Source of the DNA: Bryopsis sp. KO-2023 | Lineage: Eukaryota; Chlorophyta; Ulvophyceae; Bryopsidales; Bryopsidaceae | Length of the DNA stretch: 64,000 nucleotides | Reading direction: 5' to 3' | Assembly: GCA_030272585.1 (NCBI GenBank) | Contig: BSYQ01000002.1 | Span: 7,254,001-7,318,000 of the forward strand | Shown: piece after piece, positions 54,338 through 64,000 of the stretch | Position numbering within the stretch: position 1 is the stretch's first letter | How the letters are laid out: each line of letters starts with the position of its first letter | The notes under the pieces: model-generated | The model's input: the letters and a program-made list of their open reading frames with translations, nothing else | What the model was told of the DNA's origin: nothing | The model's database searches: none | Made by a program: the position numbers and the translations under genes

Positions 54338-57300
54338 ATGAGTCAAGAAGAACAAGAGGTACTTGCCTTAGAAGAAGGGTCTGTTCTGGATGAAGTCAAT
54401 GAGGACTCTCCAAGTGAAAGAACAGAGGGACCACAGTCCCCTAGCACTCTCAGGTCTGAAGTGACCAAAGAAGAGAAAGATGCTAGCCTGGGCAAAACCA
54501 GAAGAGTGACTGCTGATAAACCTGAAAAGTACCAGGGCAAAGTCCCGTGGCCAGAATTCCGTTTGGAGTTAGCCATGTACTTCAGGGCAGCAAAAGTCCC
54601 AAGAGAGGAGTGGGGAGTGATTGCACCTACTTTCCTCGGATCAAAACCCCGCCGACATTTATTGGCCAGGGTACCCAAGGAAGAACTCGAGGACGGGTCT
54701 TTATCTTGGGAAAAATTCTGCCAAGTCCTGGAAGATGGCACATTTGGAGATCTTGCCACAGATTACTCCATAAATAATGCCCTTACTTCCTGCAAGGATC
54801 ATATTGACCAGAAGGTCGATACTCCTGGCTTCGTACGCTTTGTGGATGCTCACTTAGCAATGCGAAAAGAGCCAATGGACGACACTACCAAGTGTTGGAT
54901 CCTTCTGAGGGGCCTCCATCCACACTTGTGCAAACAAGTGGAGACTGATACACTTGGTCGGGAATGGAGAAGCTACTCAGCCTTGCGAACGTATGTGTTG
55001 GCTAAAGCCCCGGGTCACGATGCTCGTTTTCCGTTGAAAACTACGGACCGGAAGGCTAAAAAGAGAGGTATGGAAACTACCTTCTCAGATCCAGCCAAAG
55101 GAAGTAAGAAGAGGCATCAGCCTAAGCAACCAAGGCTTAAAGCTCAAAGTGGCACTCAGCCCTCACGAAGACCGGTGGTACGGTTGACCGAGAGTGAGAG
55201 GGAGGCTCGCAAGAAAGCTGGCTTATGCTGGTTCTGTGGGGAACCATGGGCAAGAGGCCATAAGTGTGGTCAGTCGAAAAAGGTGAACCTCAGTTCTTGT
55301 GAAGTCCCACTTGAGTGGACACAATTGAGAGATCAGAAGAATCTGAATCCACATTCCACAATTGACCCAATGGACATTGATTGTGATGCTTTTCTTGCAC
55401 CAATCTTGACCAGAAGTCAAAAAAGTGAAGAAATGAAATCTTCTGTGGAATTTAGGGATGAGAGAGAAGATTCTCACCAAGGAATTACAAGGGCGGAGTT
55501 CCAACGTCTTGAGACACTTTCAGGCCGCGTATTTACGTTAGATGGGTGTTCGGATGTGAACAGTGCCTTATGTAATACATTTTGCACACCTTCTGAATTT
55601 CTGGAAAGAGATTTAGGTGGACAGCATGTGTGGTTGAATCCTCCTTTCAAGGATATCAACAAATATCTCGATCACTATCTTCTCGCAAAGAAGAGATCTC
55701 CCCATGATACTTCTTGTTGCATTCTTGTTCCAGCAAGGTCTAAAGAGTTGCATCCAGCCTTGACCTCAATGAGATTGATTGCACAATACAAGAAGGGAAC
55801 AGTTTTATTCACAGCCAAAAAGGGGAAAAGTCGGAAAAGACTTCCTGGCATTCCTTGGCCCGTGAATGTGTTCTATGATCCACCCGTACCCAAAATGCCA
55901 GAGGAAGCAACAGAGCTTCTCATGCAAGATAAGCTTGCAATGCATTTTGAGGGCCTCTTGAGTGGAATCCCAGCCCATTGTCTTTTGGACTCAGGAGCTA
56001 AAGGATTAGCCTTCCTATCCAAACAGTTTTGTGAACAAAATGGGATAGCTTATCGAGCTACCGTTGGATCACAGGCTGAGTTGGCAAATGGGGATAATAT
56101 TGATATAATGGGAGAGACAAAGATCACACTGAAAATTCAAGGCTATCGAGAGAAGCTTGATTGTTTGGTGTTGGATCTTCTAGATCGGTTTGATATTATA
56201 CTTGGTGATACGTGGTTGCAGAAGCGTAAAGCGGTTTTAGACTTCTTTGAAAAGAAGTGCGCTTTAACGACTTCATCCCATCAACGAATATTGCTTCGTC
56301 AGGGATTATTACCCAAAGCTACGGGTAAAGATATTCCCCAAAAACAGGTTGCATCTCTACTCTCGATACCACAGGTGAAAAGGAAGTTGAAAGATACTTC
56401 AATAAAACCTATTTTGTTGGTAGTTCGTGAGATGGAAGAGATATCATCCCATCTGAAATTGGCGGATGAAACGAGTGAATCAGACAAAGTTCCAGAGGAG
56501 CAAATGGAAGCTCTGTTGAAGGACTTTGATGATTTGTTTATTTCTGGTTTGGCGGAATATCCTCCTGAAAGGGCAGTGGCAGCGGATATCCCTTTGGTCG
56601 AGGGAACGCGTCCGGTCAATAGACCCTTATTTAGATACACCCCTGCTGAAAGGAAAGAGATAGAGGACCAGTTGTCCGAACTCTTATCCAAAAAATTAAT
56701 TCAGCCGAGTGCTAGTCCATGGGGCGCTCCGGTCCTCTTTGTTCCTAAAAAGGATGGAGGTTTCCGGATGTGCATTGACTATAGGGGTTTAAATAAAGTA
56801 ACTATCAAGAATCAGTTCCCGATCCCGCGGATTGATGACCTTCTTGATCAGTTACAAGGCGCGAGATGCTTCACATCTCTTGACCTCAGAGCCGGTTATT
56901 GGCAAATGAGAGTCAAAGAGGAAGACATCCCCAAAACCGCCTTTAAAACGCCTTTTGGATTATTTGAGTACCGGGTTCTCCCAATGGGATTAACGAACGC
57001 TCCGGCAGTGTTTCAAACACTGATGAATCATGTGTTTCAAGGAATGATAGGCAAATATGTCTTGATTTACCTTGATGACATTTTGATTTACTCAAAAACA
57101 CCAGAGGAACATGTGGCCCATGTACGAGCCGTGATGCAAAGATTAAGAGAACATAAATTGTTCCTTAAGAAGTCCAAATGTGACTTTAACAAAACAGAGT
57201 TACATTACCTTGGCTTCATTGTAGGTCGCAAAGGTATCTCTGTAGACCCTCGAAAAACGAATAAAGTACGAGAATGGCCTCGTCCACAAGGGGTACACGC

Positions 57301-59434
57301 TTTGAGATCGTTCCTCGGGCTTGCCAATTATTTTCGTAAGTTCGTCCAGGGTTATTCTTCTTTGGCATCACCTCTCACTGATTTGCTTAAAAAGCAACAG
57401 ACATGGGATTGGACTCCAGCTTGTGAGGCCGCTTTTGAGGGGGTGAAGAAGGCATTAACAGAAGCACCTTGCTTGGCTATGCCGGATTTTACCAAACCCT
57501 TTGAAGTAATTACGGATGCTTCTAACAATGCAATAGGGGCAGTTCTCCTTCAAGAGGGACATCCCATTGCATATGAGAGTAGAAAGCTTACCGGCCCACA
57601 ACTGAATTGGTCTACAAGTGATCAAGAAATGTATGCTACAGTTTATGCACTTCAACTATGGAGATGCTACTTGGCTGATAGCAAATTCAAAGTAATCACA
57701 GACCATAGTCCAAACACATTTTTCCATTCCCAATCGACCTTGAATCGACGGCAGGTTCGCTGGTTAGCATTACTCCATGAATTCCAATTTGAATGGGAGT
57801 ATAGACCGGGACGGGTAAACGTGGCTGATCCCTTGTCGCGGATACCGTCTTGCTCACCATCTATTGGAGTATTATGCGAGACCGGGAGATCACGTGGCTT
57901 GGTTTCTAGCCGGCGGGACTCTGTGGACCCATCTCCGCCTCAGGGTTATTATACCCAGTTGATAGATAGGTTGACTGAAGGGTACACTAAGGACCCTTGG
58001 TATGACACACTGGAAGCTGCCCAGGTGTTACAATATCAAGATGGTTACTGGTGGAATGGTAATGTGCTGGCTGTACCAAATTTTGGAACATTGAGACAGG
58101 ATATAATCCATGATTGCCATAGTACAGTCTATAGTGGACACTTTGGTGTGGCTAAGACTTTACGGCAAATCAAGAGACATTTTTGGTGGCCTCAGATGGA
58201 GGACCATATCAGATCATATGTGCAAGGATGTGAATCATGCCAAAGGCACAAGGGTAGGCGAAGAAAGCCTCAAGGTCCCCTAAAACCCTTGTCTATTCCG
58301 AATGCACAATGGGAAAATGTTTCGATGGATTTTGTCACTCACCTCCCACCATCTAGTGGAGCAGGTTATGATGCAATCCTTGTCTTTGTGGACATGTTAA
58401 CCAAAATGGTACATCTCGCTGCAACTCGAACGGATTGTGGTGCAGCTGAAGCAGCAAATCTCTTTGTGAACCATGTTTTCAAAGCTCATGGCATGCCAAA
58501 GAAATTGGTCACAGATAGAGATCCAAGATTTGTCTCACACTTCTTTAGGGAGTTGTGTGATAAATGGGAAATCAGTCAAGCCCTTTCTTCGGCTTATCAT
58601 CCAGAAACAGATGGGCAAACCGAAGCGATGAACAAAGTGATGCAAGATACTCTTCGCCACTTTGTGGGGCCTTCCCAAAGAAATTGGGCTGATTTATTAC
58701 CGGTTGTTGAGTTTGCAATAAATAACTCAAGATCAGAAGCAACTGGAGAAACACCCTTCTTCCTGAACTATGGAAAAGATCCATGGACAGCATTGACTGC
58801 TCAGATCCCTAGAAAAGGACCAAAGCAGGTCGCTGTACCAGAAGTTCAGAAAATGACGAGTGAAATCCGAGAAGGGATTGTTGAGGCAAAGAAACGCCTT
58901 CAGGCGGCTCAGCAACGCTATAAAGCTCAAGCTGATCGTCACCGGGCTCCTGTAGAGATCAAGGTTGGAGACCTTGTTCTCCTTGATGCAAGGAACTTAA
59001 GGTTAAAGCATCCAGGATCGCGGAAATTAACGCCGAAATGGGTAGGACCTTTCCCTATCGAGCGTCAAATAAATGAGGTTGCTTTCAAAATAAAGCTTCC
59101 TGATACTTTGCCCATACATCCGGTGTTCCATGCTTCACTCTTGAAGCCATATTGGGCTAAAGGAACTGTGCAACCCCCGCCACCTATCGAGATTGAAGGT
59201 GACTTGGAATGGGAGGTTGAGCGCATTCTTGATCGCAGAGAGCGACGTAGGGGCAAGAAATGCTACACAGAATTCCTAGTGAAATGGGTTGGATACGGTC
59301 ATGAGCACAACTCATGGGAACCGGAACAGAATGTCGTGCACGCGCGAGAATTGGTTGACGAGTTTCACCAATCTCAAGCACAATCGATTGTACCACCTCG
59401 CACGATCCGAAGGAGATCACAAGCGAAGGTTTGA
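54338..59434 (+). CDS. Gag-Pol polyprotein of the chromovirus, with methyltransferase-like insert
   Basis: One 1698-residue frame starts at ATG 54338. In order it shows: a Gag-like region; a zinc knuckle CWFCGEPWARGHKC (297-310); an extra domain with FTLD (399-402) and WLNPPF (NPPF at 434-437) resembling Dam-type N6-adenine methyltransferases; and a protease (LLDSGA, active site at 551-553). Next come reverse transcriptase (YLDD, 911-914), RNase H (Asp 1060 in ITDAS), and integrase with an HHCC finger (His 1258 to Cys 1301) and D1331-D1393-E1429. A C-terminal chromodomain follows (about 1616-1688, with FLVKWVGYGHEHNSWEP). Gag and Pol are fused without a frameshift. Chromodomains steer integration to modified histones. 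No lesion is visible, and the frame looks recently active. Confidence 0.93.
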   Translation: MSQEEQEVLALEEGSVLDEVNEDSPSERTEGPQSPSTLRSEVTKEEKDASLGKTRRVTADKPEKYQGKVPWPEFRLELAMYFRAAKVPREEWGVIAPTFLGSKPRRHLLARVPKEELEDGSLSWEKFCQVLEDGTFGDLATDYSINNALTSCKDHIDQKVDTPGFVRFVDAHLAMRKEPMDDTTKCWILLRGLHPHLCKQVETDTLGREWRSYSALRTYVLAKAPGHDARFPLKTTDRKAKKRGMETTFSDPAKGSKKRHQPKQPRLKAQSGTQPSRRPVVRLTESEREARKKAGLCWFCGEPWARGHKCGQSKKVNLSSCEVPLEWTQLRDQKNLNPHSTIDPMDIDCDAFLAPILTRSQKSEEMKSSVEFRDEREDSHQGITRAEFQRLETLSGRVFTLDGCSDVNSALCNTFCTPSEFLERDLGGQHVWLNPPFKDINKYLDHYLLAKKRSPHDTSCCILVPARSKELHPALTSMRLIAQYKKGTVLFTAKKGKSRKRLPGIPWPVNVFYDPPVPKMPEEATELLMQDKLAMHFEGLLSGIPAHCLLDSGAKGLAFLSKQFCEQNGIAYRATVGSQAELANGDNIDIMGETKITLKIQGYREKLDCLVLDLLDRFDIILGDTWLQKRKAVLDFFEKKCALTTSSHQRILLRQGLLPKATGKDIPQKQVASLLSIPQVKRKLKDTSIKPILLVVREMEEISSHLKLADETSESDKVPEEQMEALLKDFDDLFISGLAEYPPERAVAADIPLVEGTRPVNRPLFRYTPAERKEIEDQLSELLSKKLIQPSASPWGAPVLFVPKKDGGFRMCIDYRGLNKVTIKNQFPIPRIDDLLDQLQGARCFTSLDLRAGYWQMRVKEEDIPKTAFKTPFGLFEYRVLPMGLTNAPAVFQTLMNHVFQGMIGKYVLIYLDDILIYSKTPEEHVAHVRAVMQRLREHKLFLKKSKCDFNKTELHYLGFIVGRKGISVDPRKTNKVREWPRPQGVHALRSFLGLANYFRKFVQGYSSLASPLTDLLKKQQTWDWTPACEAAFEGVKKALTEAPCLAMPDFTKPFEVITDASNNAIGAVLLQEGHPIAYESRKLTGPQLNWSTSDQEMYATVYALQLWRCYLADSKFKVITDHSPNTFFHSQSTLNRRQVRWLALLHEFQFEWEYRPGRVNVADPLSRIPSCSPSIGVLCETGRSRGLVSSRRDSVDPSPPQGYYTQLIDRLTEGYTKDPWYDTLEAAQVLQYQDGYWWNGNVLAVPNFGTLRQDIIHDCHSTVYSGHFGVAKTLRQIKRHFWWPQMEDHIRSYVQGCESCQRHKGRRRKPQGPLKPLSIPNAQWENVSMDFVTHLPPSSGAGYDAILVFVDMLTKMVHLAATRTDCGAAEAANLFVNHVFKAHGMPKKLVTDRDPRFVSHFFRELCDKWEISQALSSAYHPETDGQTEAMNKVMQDTLRHFVGPSQRNWADLLPVVEFAINNSRSEATGETPFFLNYGKDPWTALTAQIPRKGPKQVAVPEVQKMTSEIREGIVEAKKRLQAAQQRYKAQADRHRAPVEIKVGDLVLLDARNLRLKHPGSRKLTPKWVGPFPIERQINEVAFKIKLPDTLPIHPVFHASLLKPYWAKGTVQPPPPIEIEGDLEWEVERILDRRERRRGKKCYTEFLVKWVGYGHEHNSWEPEQNVVHARELVDEFHQSQAQSIVPPRTIRRRSQAKV

Positions 59435-59567
59435 GACATCATATCACAGTTGGCCACTGGATGATGATGATCTCCTCTCTTAAAATAGTGTAACTACTAG
59501 ACACTATCATTTGTATGATGCCTATCATGCATTTGATTCCTAGTGAACCCGAGGCGGCTTCACATCT

Positions 59568-59577
59568 AAGGAGGGGG
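59568..59577 (+). promoter_or_regulatory. Polypurine tract of the chromovirus
   Basis: AAGGAGGGGG, three bases upstream of the 3' LTR, would prime plus-strand DNA synthesis. Confidence 0.8.
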
Positions 59578-59580
59578 CAC

Positions 59581-59816
59581 TGTTACAAGTGATCACCGAG
59601 ATGTCTAGTAAGCACTAGCTAGAGCTACAGACTAGCTACGGGCACTAGTGATAGCCTAGTCAGAGCTTAAGGTCCATAGGATCCCAATAGGAGATCCTAT
59701 AGCTCAAAAACCCTGGTGCCTCGCCCTAATGACATTAGTCAAGGGTCCCATCAATGAGTGGGGGTTTGATGGGTTAAGGAGGCTTCGAGGGAGGGTTCTG
59801 GGAGGTTTTTGTAACA
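59581..59816 (+). repeat. 3' LTR of the chromovirus
   Basis: 236 bp, same ends as the 5' LTR with one base difference. It is followed directly by the target duplication GAACC. Confidence 0.95.
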
Positions 59817-60895
59817 GAACCACTCCTATGTCTTCGGACATACACTCTATCACCAATTTTTAACCCTTGTGTTTTTTCATGACGTCGATTCATTGCTCTT
59901 TGATATTTTTTCTGTGCATCCATAATATGATCATGGGCCAACTGATGCACCTCACCGATTGTTTCTAATAAGAAATCCACACCATATTCCCATGCTCCCA
60001 AATTTGGAATTTCTTTTTCATGAAGAATCGGTTCACGTCCAAATAAAGCAAAAAAAGGACTCATACCAGTTGCCGAATGTGGAGTAAAATTATATGCAGC
60101 CACAGCACCCGCCAAACAATCATTCCAATGAATCGAATCTTGCTCCAAAAGGAAAGCACGGACACTCTCTTTCAACGTACCATTGGCAGCTTCAACTACA
60201 CCTTGTGACTGTGGATGGTAGCTACGTCCGTGTCGTAAATAGACACCAACTTGAGCAAAATAATCCACAAGATCCCCAGCGAATTCTGTGCCATTATCCG
60301 TCAATACAACTTCGGGCAACGAATGGCGTAAAGTGATATTCAAATGAAACCACTCTTTCACTGCTTTTGATGACCGGTCGACTAAAATCCCAGCTTCCAT
60401 ATATTTGGTAAGCAAATCAATGCACACAATGACATACCGCCGACCACCAGAGATAGCTAACTCCGGCATATAAACCAGATCCATAGCCAATTTGAAATAA
60501 GGCCGCACTGGTGGAGGTTCCTGCATTAACGTCTTCGCCACAACTGGAATAGCAGAAGTTTTTCTGCACACCAGACATTTTCCAATATGCTCCTTCACTT
60601 GGCACTCCATTTTGAACCAATAGTACTTCTTCCTCAACGCAGCACATATCTTCCGTGACTTCGAATGCCCAAACGTGGTATGATACTCGCTGATAATCGG
60701 TAGACGTTCATCTGGTGAAGGCACAATTCTCCAACCACTCCCAGCTCTGATAAAAATTTCCTCCTCGGTCCATAAATATCGCTTACTTTTCGAAACAATA
60801 CGAGTCCGTTCTTTTACTGTGCAATCCTCCGGAAGACATCCCTGACATAAATAGAGCAAACTGGACTGATCTAACCAAATATCATATAAGCTCAT
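59817..60895 (-). pseudogene. Integrase gene interrupted by the chromovirus (5' part)
   Basis: From the ATG at 60895 (MSLYDIWLDQSSLLYLCQGC) the minus-strand frame encodes a gypsy-type integrase. It has an HHCC finger (EYHTTFGH to GKCLVCRKT) and a catalytic core with AMDLVYMP, VVLTDNGTEF and VVEAANGTLKE (D, D, E with about 34 residues between the last two). At GDRVYVRRHRSGS it runs into the chromovirus and resumes at 53754. There is no reverse transcriptase upstream. Either it is a remnant of an LTR element or an integrase-only (Ginger-like) DNA transposon or domesticated integrase. No other break is seen, so the insertion may be what killed it. Confidence 0.85.
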
Positions 60896-61008
60896 TCGAA
60901 CGTTCCTTGAATACTAAAAAAACTCAGAGTGTATTTATTCCAAAAAACATCCTCCAAAGAAAGAAGTCCCAATCTTAAGATCTGACGTTATCCCTCGTCA
61001 CACCTCAA

Positions 61009-61758
61009 TCACCACCCACTGCTAAATGAACTATATCCATCTCCGTTACTAGATGAACTATATCCATCTCCTGAGGCATGATTGAAATCTTCACAATCAT
61101 CATTTCCATCTGCATTGTGAGATTGTATAGACGATCTACAATCAACACTACTCTCTGAGCTCTCTGATTCCTCTGCAACATTTGAAAAAGTAGGAATCGC
61201 CTGATGATTCTCGGAAAGTTCCATTTCCTCACTTCTTTTCGAAACACTACTCTCTGAAAACTTGTCTAAAAATCTGTCCCTAACCATTTCCTGTCCCACT
61301 GAAAATGTGTTTCCATCCAAGGACAAGTTTTCATCTGTATCTTTTCCTATTTCGACGGACCTTTCTTTTAACACATCTGATGCAATCTCATCTTCAAGTG
61401 TCTTTTTTCCTTCGTCAGACAAAACCTTATCATTCCTAGTCAAAATCTCCCCAGAAATCTGATGGGAAATCGCCCCACCGGATTTTTGATGTGCTAAAGA
61501 ACAATCAAGATTCTGTCCGTAAAACTTGACCCGTTTCCTTTTGACTAACGAACATGATAGGCTGGTTTTTCGATATGTGACAAATGCAAACTTGCGATGC
61601 CCGAAAAAACCGATTTCACACACAAAACCAAATTTTCTGCACCAGGTTAAGAACTGGACCTTTCCTGTGGTTGTAGGTATACCACCAAAGAAAATGCGAA
61701 TTTGCTTCATGGGTGCTGACCCGTTGTCAACAATTTCCTTTCCCTTCAAGGATATCAT
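61009..61758 (-). CDS. RRM-like protein upstream of the interrupted integrase
   Basis: From the ATG at 61758 a 249-residue frame starts MISLKGKEIVDN. At about 19-65 it has an RNA-recognition-motif-like fold: IRIFFGGIP (RNP2-like) and FAFVTYRK (RNP1-like). The C-terminal half is acidic and Ser-rich, ending in the repeat GDGYSSSSNGDGYSSFSSGW. It lies 113 bp upstream of the integrase start on the same strand and is probably part of the same element. RNA binding is inferred from the two motifs only. The family is not recognised beyond that. Confidence 0.6.
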   Translation of the reverse strand: MISLKGKEIVDNGSAPMKQIRIFFGGIPTTTGKVQFLTWCRKFGFVCEIGFFGHRKFAFVTYRKTSLSCSLVKRKRVKFYGQNLDCSLAHQKSGGAISHQISGEILTRNDKVLSDEGKKTLEDEIASDVLKERSVEIGKDTDENLSLDGNTFSVGQEMVRDRFLDKFSESSVSKRSEEMELSENHQAIPTFSNVAEESESSESSVDCRSSIQSHNADGNDDCEDFNHASGDGYSSSSNGDGYSSFSSGW

Positions 61759-61776
61759 ATGCTTGATTAAATTACA

Positions 61777-62016
61777 TTAATCAATTCCATCCATTTCCTT
61801 TCTATTTTCTGTCTCCTTCAAACACTGCTGTTGACATAATCTCGTACCATCCTCATTTTCCACACTTCTCAACAATGCCCCAGTGCACTTGTTCAAGGTA
61901 CTCACTAACTGTCTAAAAACATGTTTGTTGTTTTCTATCAATGGAAAGCTAAATCCTTCTACTGAAGTGATTTTCTCGACATCACTATAGGATTTGACCC
62001 CTAATACGCTGTGAAT
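61777..62016 (-). CDS. C-terminal fragment of an unknown protein, upstream of the RRM-like frame
   Basis: A minus-strand frame is open from a TGA inside the hairpin at 62017 to TAA at 61777, about 79 codons, without a starting ATG. It looks coding (EKITSVEGFSFPLIENNKH, LNKCTGALLRSVENEDG). It lies 18 bp upstream of the RRM-like start, so the element may have had a third frame truncated at the hairpins. No family is recognised. Confidence 0.4.
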   Translation of the reverse strand: MHSVLGVKSYSDVEKITSVEGFSFPLIENNKHVFRQLVSTLNKCTGALLRSVENEDGTRLCQQQCLKETENRKEMDGID

Positions 62017-62290
62017 TCACACAGCGTATTGATTGCGCTTCACATCGTGCTCACTGCTCTCTACAACGTATTTACAAAACGTTGTAGAGCGCAGTGAGCA
62101 CGATGTGAATCGATGCAAATAAAAAAGACGTCAAATCGGAGAACAAGAATTTTTGTCACAGCGTTATCGGATCACTTCACAGCGTTTATTTGTCACGACG
62201 TTATCGGATCATTCCACAGCGTTTTTCTGTCACAGCGTTATCGGATCACTTCACAGTGTTATCGGACCATTTCACAACGTTTTATAAAGC
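62003..62290. other. Stem-loop cluster and tandem TCACAGCG repeats
   Basis: Two strong inverted repeats stand side by side. AATACGCTGTG with CACAGCGTATT lies at 62003-62030. A 31-bp stem (62039-62069 with 62079-62109, one mismatch, 9-base loop) starts TTCACATCGTGCTCACTGCT. From about 62156 to 62290 there are degenerate units containing GTTATCGGATCACTTCACAG. The motif TCACAGCG recurs in both orientations. It resembles the subterminal repeats of a DNA transposon end. Confidence 0.65.
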
Positions 62291-64000
62291 GTGCTCAAAA
62301 TTTCTGCCATGATTATGGGGGTCATCACAGTGTTTTCTCTTTGTTTCACAGCATTTAAGCCCTGTTTGTTTCACTCCATATATATACTTTGTAGTGGAGA
62401 CTAGCCCAGGCTCGAACTGAGCTATATTCCAATTAGCCTCAATTTTGATTGTTACATCATTGACTTGTAATTTGTCCCTTCCAACTATTCTCTCTTCCTT
62501 TAGTCTCATCCTAGATCTGTTGTTCTAGCCCCTGAGATGTAAGGCACCCTAGAAAACATCCCTCTTGCATGACCCCTTTTTCATCAACCTGCTGTCTAAG
62601 AGAGAGGCCCTCTGATTTGTCCTAATTCAGCTCTCCATGACCCCTTGGCAATGCGATGATGCTTGTTCACTTCCATTGGGCTCGCAGCAATTGGAATAGC
62701 CTGCAGTGAGCTAATACCCAGAGGGCTCTCGAGCACGTAAGATTTCTCAATGCTAAGCTTCCAGACCGTACGGTTGTTTCAAAAAACAGACGGCCAAGAG
62801 TTACAGAGAGTGCAGAGTTACCTGCCTAACTTTCAGCTCTCAGCAGAGCACCCGATCCATCATCGAGGTTTCCATCCAATGCATTAAGCTGGAATCTGAA
62901 AACAAACCCATCTACCGAGCCAATGTAGACTGTGCATATTGGATGCTCCACAGCGAGAACACATTCTACCACCCCCTCGTGGTGTTCACTGGTTGACAGA
63001 ATTAAATTTATCCTTTCAACTTTCACATGGAAGACAGGCTGTACGTTCAGCACTCCAAAAACACGAGGCAAGGAAGTCGAGCATCAGAAATCCTACCTCG
63101 AACTGTGCCACCAACCTCCTTGCAAACTGCCCACCCCGGAAACAATGGCGTGCAGATCAAATTTCACCTTTATCTTGGGGAAATGAGTTTCAACATCATA
63201 CATTCGATGTGACCATCTCCCAAACACGGCCACAAGTCAGATTCCATCACCATCGAAAAAAACGACTCCCCTTTGATGACTGCTTTTGAACTGCATTTCA
63301 ATAAACAAGATGTTGGCTTTGGAGAGGAAAAAAAAAACCAAAAAACATTCTACTTCAGAAATGGTAAAACATTTCCCAAGAAAGAAACTATGAAAACCCC
63401 TGAAAGCTTGGACTGCACCCCTCACTAAAACAGCCAAGTTTGAGGCACCTATGCCATTCCCTTGGTCAACCACCAACTGGTGGCTGGTTGGGGGATTGTT
63501 TGCACCGGTGGATCTATGATTCTGGAGGCAAAGGGGTGCGTTCGCAGTATTTACTCTACCTCAACGTGTCACCACTACCACCACCCCTGCGGTACAGTGA
63601 TGGAAAAAAAACACTCACACATAAACACTCGCACGTGCGCTCGCCATCTAGATCCGCCCTTGGGGCATGAAGAAAAAAAGGAAAACGGCTCCAACTCTAA
63701 GACTGAAAATTTGAAAAAAAATGATCGTTGTTATGGGAGAATTTAGGTATAACTGTCTGGCGTGCAACGCTACACGTGGAACCAGCCGATTTCAACCAAC
63801 TTTTTTTGTCCTAAACCTTTTCGAGGTTCTTACCAACTTACACAGTCACCCCCCTGTCCACGACCGCATTTACTGCGACAGTTGAAGAGCACATAATTGA
63901 TTTTTTTTATCTTGCTGAAGGAAACAGAGAGGGTGCCGCAGTCCGCCCACGGTTTAGTAAAAACAGGATAAATGCTACACTGGGACATTTCAAAGTCTCT
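62291..64000. other. No gene firmly recognised to the window end
   Basis: A minus-strand open stretch at 62826-63071 (GVVECVLAVEHPICTVYIGS, then VDGFVFRF) might be an exon of a WD-repeat or similar protein, but it lacks an ATG and clear splice partners. The rest shows no motif, tRNA or repeat shared with other parts of the window. Confidence 0.35.

Larger units (their letters stand above)
53755..59816 (+). mobile_element. Complete Ty3/gypsy chromovirus (LTR retrotransposon)
   Basis: The element is 6062 bp with two 236-bp LTRs that start TGTTAC and end GTAACA. It is flanked by the 5-bp target duplication GAACC (53750-53754 and 59817-59821). The LTRs differ at one position. A primer-binding site follows the 5' LTR and a polypurine tract precedes the 3' LTR. 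One intact Gag-Pol frame ends in a chromodomain. Everything needed for transposition appears present, and the insertion is young. It sits inside another element's integrase gene. Confidence 0.95.

Overview
The window is eukaryotic nuclear DNA. Its genes have GT-AG introns: seven coding exons in a ZIP metal transporter, five in an Arf GTPase and three in a small secreted protein. There are no operons, and mobile DNA is abundant. The proteins (F-box/WD40, Arf, ankyrin, PAN/Apple-like, fucolectin-like) and the LTR, non-LTR and cut-and-paste elements suit a protist or alga with a repeat-rich genome. I cannot name the species.

Layout. 1-6.5 kb: intact F-box/WD40 gene (copy 1), tRNA-Arg(CCG), then two tail-to-tail 5'-truncated non-LTR retrotransposon ends, one followed by an overlapping complete dUTPase frame. 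6.8-9.2 kb: complete ZIP transporter. 10.9-14 kb: first copy of a 1.2-kb segmental duplication that truncates a secreted ankyrin gene, then an Arf gene whose switch II is missing. 14.9-25.8 kb: a giant imperfect inverted repeat carrying two decayed F-box/WD40 genes (copies 2 and 3) head to head, with a pogo-like TIR element in the spacer. 26-31.3 kb: inverted copy of the ZIP 3' end, repeat C, a fucolectin-like pseudogene, a 90-bp MITE, a tiny LINE tail, a candidate secreted protein and repeat A. 31.6-32.9 kb: F-box/WD40 copy 4, split by a solo LTR with a 5-bp target duplication. 34.2-36.1 kb: second copy of the 1.2-kb duplication with the intact ankyrin gene. 37-39.85 kb: a repeat A copy split by a 1.9-kb element with about 100-bp inverted ends made of 15-bp subrepeats. 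43.7-47.3 kb: intact F-box/WD40 copy 5 and its conserved flank. 48.5-50.3 kb: copy of the Arf last exon and a second repeat C. 52.3-52.8 kb: small secreted PAN/Apple-like gene. 53.6-62.3 kb: a young complete Ty3/gypsy chromovirus inserted in the integrase gene of a second, unusual element that also carries an RRM-like frame and stem-loops.

How it fits together. The region is shaped by duplication and insertion more than by a pathway. Five F-box/WD40 paralogs (probable SCF substrate receptors) range from intact to heavily decayed. Fragments of the ZIP, Arf and ankyrin genes were copied locally. The two features most worth following up are the chromovirus, whose Gag-Pol carries an NPPF methyltransferase-like segment, and the integrase/RRM element it interrupts.
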